Shown in pieces: positions 7,956 through 16,312 of a stretch of DNA of 64,000 nt. The DNA comes from Kumtagia sp044326205. GTDB taxonomy: Bacteria > Pseudomonadota > Alphaproteobacteria > Rhizobiales > Rhizobiaceae. The translations under genes were made by a program, and so were the position numbers. Below the pieces are notes generated by a model that saw nothing but the letters and a program-made list of their open reading frames with translations, did no database searches and was not told the DNA's origin. The DNA lies in NCBI RefSeq assembly GCF_044326205.1, contig NZ_JBIRCY010000004.1, positions 124,001-188,000 on the forward strand. Reading direction: 5' to 3'. How positions within the stretch are numbered: position 1 is the first letter of the stretch; every line of letters begins with the position of its first letter.

Positions 7956-8432
7956 ATGGCTGAGCTCAACTCGCTCGCAGACCTCGGCACGGTTGCCGCC
8001 ACAGCGCAGCCCTCCGCCCCCGCCTATGTCCAGAAGCTGGACAAGCAGGGCCGCGCCTATGCCACCGGCAAGCGCAAGGACGCCATCGCCCGCGTCTGGG
8101 TCAAGCCGGGCTCCGGCAAGATCATCGTCAACGACAAGGAATTCGCGGCCTATTTCGCGCGTCCCGTGCTGCAGATGATCCTGCAGCAGCCGATCGTCGC
8201 CACCAACCGCGGCGGCCAGTTCGACGTCGTCGCCACCGTCACCGGCGGCGGCCTCTCCGGCCAGGCCGGCGCCGTGCGCCACGGCATCTCCAAGGCGCTG
8301 ACCTATTACGAGCCCGGCCTGCGCGGCGTGCTCAAGAAGGGCGGCTTCCTGACCCGCGACAGCCGCACCGTCGAGCGCAAGAAGTACGGCAAGGCAAAGG
8401 CCCGCCGCAGCTTCCAGTTCTCGAAGCGCTGA
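7956..8432 (+). CDS. rpsI: 30S ribosomal protein S9
   Basis: This 158-residue protein is S9 with the N-terminal extension (about 30 residues rich in Ala and Pro) usual in alphaproteobacteria. The core begins at GRAYATGKRKDAIARVWVKP and includes FAAYFARPVLQMILQQP and GGGLSGQAGAVRHGISKAL. It ends in the basic tail KKYGKAKARRSFQFSKR that reaches toward the P-site tRNA. The ATG is two bases after the rplM stop. Together with L13 it forms the standard two-gene operon, followed directly by a strong terminator. Confidence 0.98.
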   Translation: MAELNSLADLGTVAATAQPSAPAYVQKLDKQGRAYATGKRKDAIARVWVKPGSGKIIVNDKEFAAYFARPVLQMILQQPIVATNRGGQFDVVATVTGGGLSGQAGAVRHGISKALTYYEPGLRGVLKKGGFLTRDSRTVERKKYGKAKARRSFQFSKR

Positions 8433-8474
8433 TCTTTCGCCGGGGCTCTCCGCTCCGGCTGTCGAAAAGTTGAA

Positions 8475-8502
8475 AGGGTCGCCCTCATCGGCGGCCCTTT
8501 TT
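8475..8502 (+). terminator. Rho-independent terminator after rplM-rpsI
   Basis: A 9-bp stem pairs AGGGTCGCC (8475-8483) with GGCGGCCCT (8490-8498, one G-U pair) around a 6-nt loop. It is followed by TTTTT through 8502. It lies 43 nt after the rpsI stop. Confidence 0.85.
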
Positions 8503-8572
8503 GCTGTGCGCTCCATATTGACGGACGAGCGCTCCTCCTCGACCTATGTAATCGCAAGCGTCGGGAGGTTTG

Positions 8573-9763
8573 ATGCGGTTTCTTTCAGGACTCTTTGCCG
8601 GGGTGCTCACCTTGGCGCTCTGGTTGTCTCCTGCCCTTTGCGATCCGGTCGTGAAAAATCCTGTGGCCGTTGGGCGGGCGATCAAGGAAATCGTAGACAA
8701 GAACTTTTATCGACCGGTCTCATCCCCAACGCTCGAAACCCCGAGTCTGAGCTCGGCGGCGATCGACGAAGCGCTCGCGGGGCTTGGAGCATCGCACACG
8801 CACCGCTTCCAACCCGACCAGATCGTTTATTATGAGATCCTCGACACCTCGAAAGATGGGCTTGTCGACCCGCCAACACGCCTGTTCGCCACAGACGGCT
8901 CGGTTGTCTATGCGGGGATCGGGATGATCACGCAAATCGTCGGCGGCAAACGCTTTGCGACCGACGTCTACGACGGGAGCCCAGCCGCCAAGGCCGGAAT
9001 AAGGTTTGGCGATGAGATTATTGCGGTTGATGGCAAACCTTATGAAGAAATAACTTCGTTCGCGGGAGAGATCGGCAAGACGCTCCCAGTCACCGTCAGG
9101 CGAAGCGAAGACGAAGCGCCCTTCGACATCCCTGTCACCGTCGCCACAATCTGGCCGAATGAGGCTTTCGTCTCGGCTGTCTCGTCGAGTGTCCACACGA
9201 TGCAGGATGGCGGCCGGACGATCGGCTACATTCGTCTTTGGTCGCTATCGACGCCGCAGATAGAAGATCTCCTTCGCCACGAGATCAGCAAGGGGCGGTT
9301 GAAAGATGCCGATGGACTTGTCGTGGATTTGCGCGGTCGCTTGGGTGGCCGCTTGGGAAAGGTACACGAACTGCTCGGCGACGGCATCGACGTCGAGTTG
9401 GTGAAGCGGGGTGGCGATACGTTCCGTGGCAAAGTGGTTTGGAACAAGCCGATCGTCGGCATTGTCGACGAGGGCACCAGAAGCGCGATGGAGATATTAG
9501 CCTATTCCATGAAGAAGGAGGGCGCCTTGTTGGTCGGAAAAACCACTGCGGGCGCGGTATTGTCAGGAAAGTCTTATATATTGTCGGACGATAGTCTTCT
9601 CCTCTTGGCGGTTGCCGACATCCTCGTTGACGGCAAACGGCTGGAGGGCGTCGGCGTCTCTCCCGACATCGAGGTCGAAAATCCGCTTCCTTATGCGGCC
9701 GGCGCCGATCCGCAACTGGAAGCGGCCATCAGCGCATTGCGGCAAAAATTATCGGGTCTTTAA
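8573..9763 (+). CDS. S41-family peptidase-like protein with PDZ domain, exported
   Basis: This 396-residue protein has a signal peptide (hydrophobic SGLFAGVLTLALWLSPALC, cleavage near residue 22). It has a PDZ domain around residues 110-190 (VYDGSPAAKAGIRFGDEIIAV) and a C-terminal S41 domain, IGYIRLWSLS ... GLVVDLRGRLGG. Ser304 in TRSAMEI is the likely nucleophile. At the position where Prc/CtpA enzymes carry the catalytic lysine (TxGKG) this protein reads TTAGAV, as in S41 members that do not use the Ser-Lys dyad. Activity is therefore uncertain. The ATG at 8573 has GGGAGG four bases upstream; a TTG one codon earlier is too close to that site. A TTGACG hexamer at 8518 is a possible -35 box with no convincing -10. 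Confidence 0.83.
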   Translation: MRFLSGLFAGVLTLALWLSPALCDPVVKNPVAVGRAIKEIVDKNFYRPVSSPTLETPSLSSAAIDEALAGLGASHTHRFQPDQIVYYEILDTSKDGLVDPPTRLFATDGSVVYAGIGMITQIVGGKRFATDVYDGSPAAKAGIRFGDEIIAVDGKPYEEITSFAGEIGKTLPVTVRRSEDEAPFDIPVTVATIWPNEAFVSAVSSSVHTMQDGGRTIGYIRLWSLSTPQIEDLLRHEISKGRLKDADGLVVDLRGRLGGRLGKVHELLGDGIDVELVKRGGDTFRGKVVWNKPIVGIVDEGTRSAMEILAYSMKKEGALLVGKTTAGAVLSGKSYILSDDSLLLLAVADILVDGKRLEGVGVSPDIEVENPLPYAAGADPQLEAAISALRQKLSGL

Positions 9764-9894
9764 CGCCCGTCCATGATCCTTCATGGCCACAAGCGGAAAC
9801 TGGGCGTTTGGCGTGGTTCTTGCTGAATACCCTGTCGACAAGCGATTGTCCCGATCCGGGACAGACGCGACGTGGTTTACCAAAGGAATAAGCG

Positions 9895-10956
9895 ATGATC
9901 CTATCGCTTCAATATCTGCGCGGCATCGCGGCGATGATGGTGGTGGCCTTCCACGCCGTCGACGTGCTGTCGCGCATGAGCACGGACGGCCATGACGAAC
10001 AGTTCCTGGTCGGGCTGGCCGGCGTCGACATTTTTTTCGTCATCAGCGGCTTCATCATGTGGATCATGGCCGAGAAGGCCTATCCGTCGCCGGGCGAGTT
10101 CATCCGCAAGCGGGTGATCCGCATCGTGCCGCTCTACTGGGCGCTCACTTTGTTCCTGGCGGCGGTCGCGGTGGCGAAGCCGGATCTGCTGTCGACCGCC
10201 GTGTTCGACCCGGCGCATTTCGTCGCCTCCATGCTGTTCATCCCGTGGCCGCATCCGAAACTCGGCGCCGCCGTGCCGCTGCTCATCCCCGGCTGGACGC
10301 TTAACTACGAGATGGCCTTCTACGTGATCTTCGCGCTCTGCCTGTTCTTGCCGAAACGCTGGCGGCTCGCCTCGCTGCTCAGCTCGCTGGCGCTGCTTGC
10401 CGCCATGGGTCCGTTCGTCCCGCAGGGCGGCGCGGCCGCCTTCTACACCGACACGCTGGTCCTGGAATTCGCGGCCGGAGCGCTGCTCGCCTGGCTGTGG
10501 CAACGCGGGGTGAAGCTCGCGCCCGGCCTGTCGCTGCTGCTGGTCATTGCCGGTTTCGCGCTGCTTTATCTCGGCGCCGGTTCGACGCTGCCGCGCATCG
10601 TCAGCCTCGGCCTCCCGGCGACGATGATCGTTGCCGGCGCGGTGTTCGCTGAAAACCTGCTGAAGGTGCGCCCGTTCAAGCCGCTGCTGTTGATCGGCGA
10701 TGCGTCCTACTCGATCTACCTGTCGCATGGCATCGGGCTGGCGGTGTTGCTCAAGTTGTGGACTTATGCCGGGCTCGGCGGTGACGGCTGGCAGGGCATC
10801 GCTTTCGTGGCGCTTATCCTTGTCTCGTCGGCGATCGGCGGCATCGTGCTCTACTTCACGGTCGAGAAGCCGATGCTTTTGTGGATGAACGCCAGGACCG
10901 ACCGGCGCGGGAAGGAAGCCGCCCGGCTGGGCGTGGCGTCGAAAGTACCCGGCTAG
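9895..10956 (+). CDS. Acyltransferase 3 family membrane protein (OafA/ExoZ-like)
   Basis: This 353-residue protein has about ten transmembrane helices. LQYLRGIAAMMVVAFHAVD at the N terminus carries the conserved R and H of the Acyl_transf_3 family, followed by GVDIFFVISGFIMW. FIRKRVIRIVPLYWALT and GWTLNYEMAFYVIF are further family blocks. These enzymes move acetyl or succinyl groups onto exported polysaccharides at the inner membrane. The ATG follows AAGGAA. It stands about 100 nt upstream of the Gfo/Idh gene on the same strand. The polysaccharide locus lies 7 kb away, so a role in decorating that polymer is possible but unproven. Confidence 0.92.
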   Translation: MILSLQYLRGIAAMMVVAFHAVDVLSRMSTDGHDEQFLVGLAGVDIFFVISGFIMWIMAEKAYPSPGEFIRKRVIRIVPLYWALTLFLAAVAVAKPDLLSTAVFDPAHFVASMLFIPWPHPKLGAAVPLLIPGWTLNYEMAFYVIFALCLFLPKRWRLASLLSSLALLAAMGPFVPQGGAAAFYTDTLVLEFAAGALLAWLWQRGVKLAPGLSLLLVIAGFALLYLGAGSTLPRIVSLGLPATMIVAGAVFAENLLKVRPFKPLLLIGDASYSIYLSHGIGLAVLLKLWTYAGLGGDGWQGIAFVALILVSSAIGGIVLYFTVEKPMLLWMNARTDRRGKEAARLGVASKVPG

Positions 10957-11054
10957 GTCCGCCCGCATACGCAGCGCCGCAGCCTCAAAAAAATGCTTTC
11001 GTAAATGTTTGGGATTACAGCGGCAGCGGGAACAGCCTTGCTCGGTGACCGGCA

Positions 11055-12197
11055 ATGAACATCGCGATCGTCGGGACGGGTTTCGTCGCCGACTATTATA
11101 TGACGACGCTGGGCAACTATCCCGGCCTGCGGCTCGCCGGCGTGTTCGACCGTTCGGCGGCGCGGCTGGACCAGTTCGCCGCCTTCCACAAGCTCCGAAA
11201 ATACGACTCGCTGGCCGCCGTCATGGCCGACCCGCTGGTGAAGATCGTCGTCAATCTAACGACGCCGGAGAGCCATTTCGAGGTGTCGCGCGCAACGCTC
11301 GAGGCGGGAAAGCACGTCTATTGCGAAAAGCCGCTCGCCATGGATTTGTCCGACGCCGCGCGCATCGTCGACCTTGCCGAGGCAAAAAACCTGACGGTCG
11401 CCACCGCGCCGGCCAATGCGCTGAGCGAGGCCCACGGCCTGGCGGCGGCGGCACTGGCCGAGGGCCGCATCGGCACGCCGCGCCTCGTCTATGCCGAGAT
11501 GGAAGACGGCCCGGTGTTCCGCGACAAGTGGCCGAGCTGGCGCTCGCGCTCCGGCGCGCCGTGGCCGGGCCTGCACGAATTCGAGATCGGCTGCACGCTG
11601 GAACATTCCGGCTATGCGCTGTCGTGGCTGGTGTCGCTGTTCGGCGCGGTCGACAGCCTGACGGCGTATTCGGCGGTGACCTTCCCCAACAAGGGACCGG
11701 GCACCGAAAATATTACCATGGCGCCGGACTTTTCCGTCGGCTGCCTGAATTTCCGTTCCGGCCTCGTCGCGCGCCTCACCTCGGGGCTGGCCGCGCCGAA
11801 GGACCGCTCGCTGACCATTTTGGGCGACAAGGGCTCGATCACCGTGCGCGACCTGTGGGATAACCGCTCGGCGGTGTTTGTCGAGGAAACCGCCGCGCCG
11901 CGCAGGCTGTCCACCCGCGTTGTCAACCGGCTGGAGGCAAAGCTCGGCCGCTTCATCCCGTGGAAGCCGACTCCCGGCCGGCGCATCGCCTATCCGGCGG
12001 CCACGCGCGAGACCTTGCCGAACTTCCCCTCGCAGATCGATTTTTGCCGGGGCATCGCCGCGCAGGCAATAGCCATCGAAGCCGGCGAGCAGCCGTTCTT
12101 CTCCGGCCGTCGGGCGCTGCATATCACCGAACTGGCGCTGGCACTGAACAATGCGCACGTGCTGCCCCAGCCCTACAAGGTATCGAGCGGGTTTTGA
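11055..12197 (+). CDS. Gfo/Idh/MocA-family NAD(P)-dependent oxidoreductase
   Basis: This 380-residue protein starts with the Rossmann fingerprint NIAIVGTGFVADYYM. CEKPLAMDLSDA supplies the EKP motif with the nucleotide- and substrate-binding lysine. The C-terminal GFO_IDH_MocA_C sheet domain follows, with PWPGLHEFEIGCTLEHSGY. Members oxidise or epimerise sugars, inositols or related polyols. The start has only a weak ribosome binding site (GGTGACCGGC). It follows the acyltransferase gene on the same strand with a 98-nt gap that shows no terminator, so co-transcription is plausible and would fit a sugar-modification role. Confidence 0.9.
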   Translation: MNIAIVGTGFVADYYMTTLGNYPGLRLAGVFDRSAARLDQFAAFHKLRKYDSLAAVMADPLVKIVVNLTTPESHFEVSRATLEAGKHVYCEKPLAMDLSDAARIVDLAEAKNLTVATAPANALSEAHGLAAAALAEGRIGTPRLVYAEMEDGPVFRDKWPSWRSRSGAPWPGLHEFEIGCTLEHSGYALSWLVSLFGAVDSLTAYSAVTFPNKGPGTENITMAPDFSVGCLNFRSGLVARLTSGLAAPKDRSLTILGDKGSITVRDLWDNRSAVFVEETAAPRRLSTRVVNRLEAKLGRFIPWKPTPGRRIAYPAATRETLPNFPSQIDFCRGIAAQAIAIEAGEQPFFSGRRALHITELALALNNAHVLPQPYKVSSGF

Positions 12198-12278
12198 GGC
12201 TCAGGAGTTGCCCGCCGTAAGCTGCCAGGCCGGCGGGACAGCGCCTCAATCAGACTGCACGGATCGCACGCAACGGCC

Positions 12279-13304
12279 TCAGTTCGTCAGCCCATACGGC
12301 CTGCGAAATCCGTTCTGCTCCAGCCACTCGATCGCCGCCTTCGGCTCGTCGGTCTGGATGACGGTCGCGCCCTGCCCCGCCCAGAAGCCGAAAACCTCCT
12401 CCGGGAAACCCGCCTGCACGGCCAGTTCGTCACCGCGCCCGCGTCCCGTAAAACCGCTCGGCAGGTTGACGATCGGATAGGTATTCACCCACAGATGCCA
12501 GTCGCCGCGCGCCGCCACCGCGCGCATGCGCGCCGAAAACAGCGCGCCGCCGTCGTCGGGCAGCATTCTTCTTTCGCCGCGCCAAGTCACCATCTCCACC
12601 ATGTCGGCGGCAAAGGCCCGCGTCACCGTCTCGACGAAGTACGGATCCTCGACAGCGTCATCGGCGATGATCGGCATGAAGCGGAAACCGGGCCCTGCAT
12701 CCGCCACGGCCGCCTTCACCGCCGCCAGCCGCGCGGCCGAAAAGATGTTCTCCTTGAGGATGACCTTGCCTTCCATGCCGAGCCCGCGCGCCACCGCCAC
12801 CATGCCGGCGATATGGTCGGGGCCGAGCTTGTTGTCGATGTTGACCAGCACGTTGCCTTTCGAGACCGTCAGCATCTCGGCCAGCGTCGGCACCACTTCG
12901 TCGGTGACCTCGCCGCTGCCCTCGACCACCAGATGGCACGTCCTAAGCTCGGCCAGCGTGCGGGCCGCCACCTCGCCCTTGCAGTCGGTGGTGCGCTCCA
13001 GCCCGCTGTCGTGCATCACGACAAATTCGCCATCGCCGGACATCCTGGCGTCGAGTTCGACAATCTCGACGCCGAGCCCGATCGAATGGCGCACGCCGGC
13101 TCGCGAGTTCTCGGCCCAGCGGATGACGCCGTTCTCCTTCCAGCCACCGCGATGCGCGACGATCATCACATGGTCGCGCCAGCGGTTGGCATTCTCGAAG
13201 CGGTCGAGGATTTGCTGCACCCGCCCTTCCTGGGCAAAAGCCGGCATCTCCATGGCGGCGGCGAGTAGCCCTAAGGCCAGGGTGGCGATGAAAGGGCGGC
13301 GCAT
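12279..13304 (-). CDS. Periplasmic glycerophosphodiester phosphodiesterase family protein
   Basis: This 341-residue protein begins with a signal peptide (RRPFIATLALGLLAAAMEMPAFA, cleavage before QEGRV). The GDPD TIM-barrel follows: IVAHRGGWKENG has the catalytic HR, and VEIVELDARMSGDGEFVVMHD supplies metal-binding E and D plus the second catalytic histidine. NVLVNIDNK and further strands complete the barrel. The family hydrolyses glycerophosphodiesters to glycerol-3-phosphate and an alcohol. The start at 13304 was chosen because it opens the signal peptide and has GGGAGCGAG upstream; the frame extends 33 codons further without support. It is divergent from the agmatinase gene. Confidence 0.88.
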   Translation of the reverse strand: MRRPFIATLALGLLAAAMEMPAFAQEGRVQQILDRFENANRWRDHVMIVAHRGGWKENGVIRWAENSRAGVRHSIGLGVEIVELDARMSGDGEFVVMHDSGLERTTDCKGEVAARTLAELRTCHLVVEGSGEVTDEVVPTLAEMLTVSKGNVLVNIDNKLGPDHIAGMVAVARGLGMEGKVILKENIFSAARLAAVKAAVADAGPGFRFMPIIADDAVEDPYFVETVTRAFAADMVEMVTWRGERRMLPDDGGALFSARMRAVAARGDWHLWVNTYPIVNLPSGFTGRGRGDELAVQAGFPEEVFGFWAGQGATVIQTDEPKAAIEWLEQNGFRRPYGLTN

Positions 13305-13473
13305 ACGACTCGCTCCCGGTTCACACGGTTGCGGCCAGATAGCGGGCAGGCGTGACAGGCCGGTGAATGCAGCCGGCGCAGTATCGCCGATGCGGCGCAG
13401 CAATTTTTCGGTTGCACCGCCGTCTTATTCCGCCAATACCTTGCAGCGCGAAACACGAGGGAGATTTGAAAGC

Positions 13474-14475
13474 ATGACGGGATCCGGCATCGATCACGCC
13501 TTCACCGCCCGCTCCAACACCGGCCGCGCAACCGACCCGACCTATGCGGGGGCGCTCTCCTTCATGCGGCGGCACTACACAAAAAACCTGAAGGACGCCG
13601 ACGCCGTGGTCTGGGGCATTCCGTTCGACGCCGCCGTCAGCAACCGGCCGGGTGCCCGTTTCGGGCCGCAGGCGATCCGCCGCGCCTCGGCGATCATGGA
13701 CAACGACCCGCAATACCCCTTCCACCGCGACCTGTTCGAGCATCTGGCGGTGATCGACTATGGCGACTGCCGCCTCGACTACGGCAACCACCAGAAGACG
13801 CCGGCGACCATCGAGCGAGAGGCGGCAAAAATCCTCAAGTCCGGCGCGTTCCTGCTGACGCTCGGCGGCGACCACTACGTCACCTGGCCGCTGCTCAAGG
13901 CGCATGCCGCCATCCACGGGCCGATGGCACTCGTGCAGTTCGACGCGCACCAGGACACCTGGTTCGACGAGGACAGGCGCATCGACCACGGCTCGTTCGT
14001 GGCGCGCGCCGTGCGTGCCGGCATCATCGATCCCGACCGCTCGATCCAGATCGGTATCCGCACCCACGCACCGGACGATTTCGGCATAAAGATCCTTTAC
14101 GGCCACGAGGTCGAGGAGATGCGCGCCTCCGACATCGCCTACGCCATCGTCGAGCGCACCGGCGGCCACAAAGTCTACGTCACCTTCGACATCGACTGCC
14201 TCGATCCCGCTTTCGCGCCGGGAACCGGCACGCCGGTGGCGGGCGGACCGTCCTCGGCAAAAATGCTGTCGGTGCTGCGCCAGCTCGGCCAGCTCGACAT
14301 CGTCGGCGCCGACGTGGTCGAGGTTGCGCCGGCCTACGACCATGCCGATATTACGGCCATCGCCGGATCGACGGTGGCGCAGCACTATCTCGGCCTTCTG
14401 GCCGAGCGGAAGGCGAGGCTCGCCGACATGAACGGCAACGGCGCTGCCGGACTGAATCACGGAACCGGCATATAG
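13474..14475 (+). CDS. speB: Agmatinase / ureohydrolase family protein
   Basis: This 333-residue enzyme has all the dimanganese ligand motifs of the arginase/agmatinase family: GGDHYVTW (His), FDAHQDTW (DAHxD) and TFDIDCLDP (DxDxxDP). PFDAAVSNRPGARFGPQAIR is the agmatinase-like substrate loop. Agmatinase converts agmatine to putrescine and urea in the cytoplasm; guanidinobutyrase and related activities share these motifs, so the symbol is provisional. The ATG at 13474 follows GAGGGAG. An open frame extends far upstream antisense to the GDPD gene and is not coding. argC follows 38 nt downstream, so this may be an arginine/polyamine gene group. Confidence 0.9.
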   Translation: MTGSGIDHAFTARSNTGRATDPTYAGALSFMRRHYTKNLKDADAVVWGIPFDAAVSNRPGARFGPQAIRRASAIMDNDPQYPFHRDLFEHLAVIDYGDCRLDYGNHQKTPATIEREAAKILKSGAFLLTLGGDHYVTWPLLKAHAAIHGPMALVQFDAHQDTWFDEDRRIDHGSFVARAVRAGIIDPDRSIQIGIRTHAPDDFGIKILYGHEVEEMRASDIAYAIVERTGGHKVYVTFDIDCLDPAFAPGTGTPVAGGPSSAKMLSVLRQLGQLDIVGADVVEVAPAYDHADITAIAGSTVAQHYLGLLAERKARLADMNGNGAAGLNHGTGI

Positions 14476-14513
14476 GCCTGGATTCTCAGGCAATTTCGAA
14501 CGGAACGACAGGC

Positions 14514-15440
14514 ATGAAACCGAAAATCTTCATCGACGGCGAACACGGCACCACCGGCCTGCAGATCCGGACGCGGCTGGCCGGACGCGGCGACCTTGAA
14601 GTCATTTCGGTCCCGGTCGAGCGCCGCAAGGATATTTCCGCCCGCGCCGAATTCCTGAACGCAGCCGACGTCGCCATCCTCTGCCTGCCCGACGACGCGG
14701 CAAAAGAAAGCGTGTCGCTGATTAAGAACGACACCACGCGTGTCATCGACGCCTCGACCGCGCATCGCGTGGCCGAGGGCTGGACCTACGGTTTCGCCGA
14801 GATGGACAGGGAGCAGGCAAAAGCCATCGCCACCGGCAAGCGCATCGCCAATCCCGGCTGCTGGCCGCAGGGGCCGATCGCGACGCTGCGCCCGCTGGTC
14901 AAGGCTGGCCTGCTACCCGCCGATCTTGCGGTCTCGATGAACGGCATTTCCGGCTATTCCGGCGGCGGTCGTACGATGATCGAGGACTATGAGAAGCAGG
15001 GCGAGGACGCGCCGGAGTTCTTCCCTTACGGCCTCACCTTCCAGCACAAGCACGTGCCGGAACTCAAGAAATATGCTGGGCTTTCGCGCGACCCGCTGAT
15101 GCAGCCGGTGGTTGGCAATTTCGCGCAAGGCATGATCACCATGGTGCCACTGCAGCTTGGTACGCTCGACCGCGTGCCGAAGGGCGCCGATCTGCACGCG
15201 GCCATCGCCGACCACTATGCCGGCCTTTCCGGTGGCGATGTCGAGGTAGCGCCCTTCGCGGCCACAGAGCGCCTGCCGGAGATCGATCCGGAGCGCTACA
15301 ACGACACCAACACGATGAAGCTCTACGTCTTCGCCAACGACGCCAAGGCGCAAGCCGTGCTGCTCGCCGTGTACGACAATCTCGGCAAGGGTGCGTCGGG
15401 TGCCGCGGTGCAGAATCTCGATCTGATGATCGGGGCATAG
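14514..15440 (+). CDS. argC: N-acetyl-gamma-glutamyl-phosphate reductase, short (type 2) form
   Basis: This 308-residue enzyme reduces N-acetylglutamyl-5-phosphate to the semialdehyde with NADPH, the third step of arginine biosynthesis. KIFIDGEHGTTGLQIR is the N-terminal nucleotide-binding segment of the shorter AgrC2-type proteins, in place of GxTGYxG. IANPGCWPQGPIA holds the catalytic cysteine, and GISGYSGGGRTMIEDYE and HVPEL follow as in the family. The ribosome binding site is weak (ACGACAGGC). It lies after the agmatinase gene and 11 nt before a kinase-like gene, suggesting one transcript. Confidence 0.94.
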   Translation: MKPKIFIDGEHGTTGLQIRTRLAGRGDLEVISVPVERRKDISARAEFLNAADVAILCLPDDAAKESVSLIKNDTTRVIDASTAHRVAEGWTYGFAEMDREQAKAIATGKRIANPGCWPQGPIATLRPLVKAGLLPADLAVSMNGISGYSGGGRTMIEDYEKQGEDAPEFFPYGLTFQHKHVPELKKYAGLSRDPLMQPVVGNFAQGMITMVPLQLGTLDRVPKGADLHAAIADHYAGLSGGDVEVAPFAATERLPEIDPERYNDTNTMKLYVFANDAKAQAVLLAVYDNLGKGASGAAVQNLDLMIGA

Positions 15441-15451
15441 GCGAGTCGCCT

Positions 15452-16312
15452 TTGGATGTAGCCTCCTTCCCTCTCTCCTGGCGCCTCTCCGACCCCGTCT
15501 TCATCGCCGAAACCTTTTCCAGCCGCATCTGGAAGGTTTTTCGCGAGGACGGCACGCCGGCGATCGTCAAGGCGCTGAAACCCTTCGACGATGTTGAGGA
15601 CGAATTGCGCGGGGCGCACCTGCTCAAATGGTGCGACGGACATGGCGCGGTGAAACTGTTCGGCTTCGAGGGCTCGCAGATGCTGATCGAATATGCCGGC
15701 GAGCGGCATCTTTCAGCCGACATCGCCGAGGACGACGACAATGCCGCCACCGAAATCGCCGCCGAGGTCATGGCAAAACTGCACGCGCCGTCACGGGAAC
15801 CGCCGCCGGCTGAACTCCAGCCGCTGCGCGAGCGCTTCGTCGCGCTGTTCGACAAGGCGAAGACCGACAACGCCGAGGTAGCGTCGGAGACAAGTGTGGA
15901 GAAGTCCCGCCTCTACGCCGAGGCTGCCGCGACGGCCGAACGCCTTCTATCGGACCCGAAGGACGTCCGCCCGCTGCATGGCGACCTGCACCACGACAAC
16001 ATTTTGCTGTCGCCGCGCGGCTGGCTGGCCATCGATCCGAAGGGCGTGCTCGGAGACCCCGGCTTCGACGCCGCCAATCTCTTCTACAATCCGCTCGACC
16101 GCGACGATCTCTGCCTCGACGAAAACCGCATCGCCTTCATGGCCACGACCTTTGCCAAGACGCTCGGGCTGGACGAGCGACACATCCTCGACCACGCCTT
16201 CGCCTATGGCTGCCTCTCCGCCGCCTGGCATGCGGGAGACAACAATGTGGTCGACGAGGAGCGCGAGCTTTCGGTGGCTCGCGCCATACGATCCGTCAGG
16301 CTTGGCCTCTGA
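15452..16312 (+). CDS. Aminoglycoside/hydroxyurea phosphotransferase-like kinase (APH(6)/StrB type)
   Basis: This 286-residue protein-kinase-fold phosphotransferase has LHGDLHHDNIL (Brenner motif, catalytic Asp) at about residues 172-182 and AIDPKGVLGDPGFDAANLFY (the DxD-like metal site). It has a small N-terminal lobe with IVKALK (ATP-binding lysine). The arrangement resembles the APH(6)/hydroxyurea kinase family. Most chromosomal members are uncharacterised, and antibiotic resistance should not be assumed. The start is a TTG 11 nt after the argC stop, with GGCGAG upstream. Its 3' end overlaps that of ctaA by 17 bp in convergent orientation. The native substrate could be a small metabolite. 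Confidence 0.82.
   Translation: MDVASFPLSWRLSDPVFIAETFSSRIWKVFREDGTPAIVKALKPFDDVEDELRGAHLLKWCDGHGAVKLFGFEGSQMLIEYAGERHLSADIAEDDDNAATEIAAEVMAKLHAPSREPPPAELQPLRERFVALFDKAKTDNAEVASETSVEKSRLYAEAAATAERLLSDPKDVRPLHGDLHHDNILLSPRGWLAIDPKGVLGDPGFDAANLFYNPLDRDDLCLDENRIAFMATTFAKTLGLDERHILDHAFAYGCLSAAWHAGDNNVVDEERELSVARAIRSVRLGL

Noticed and set aside
9901..11055. A 384-codon minus-strand frame opposite the acyltransferase
   Set aside because: The plus strand encodes a typical multi-helix acyltransferase; this frame is a hydrophilic complement of it.
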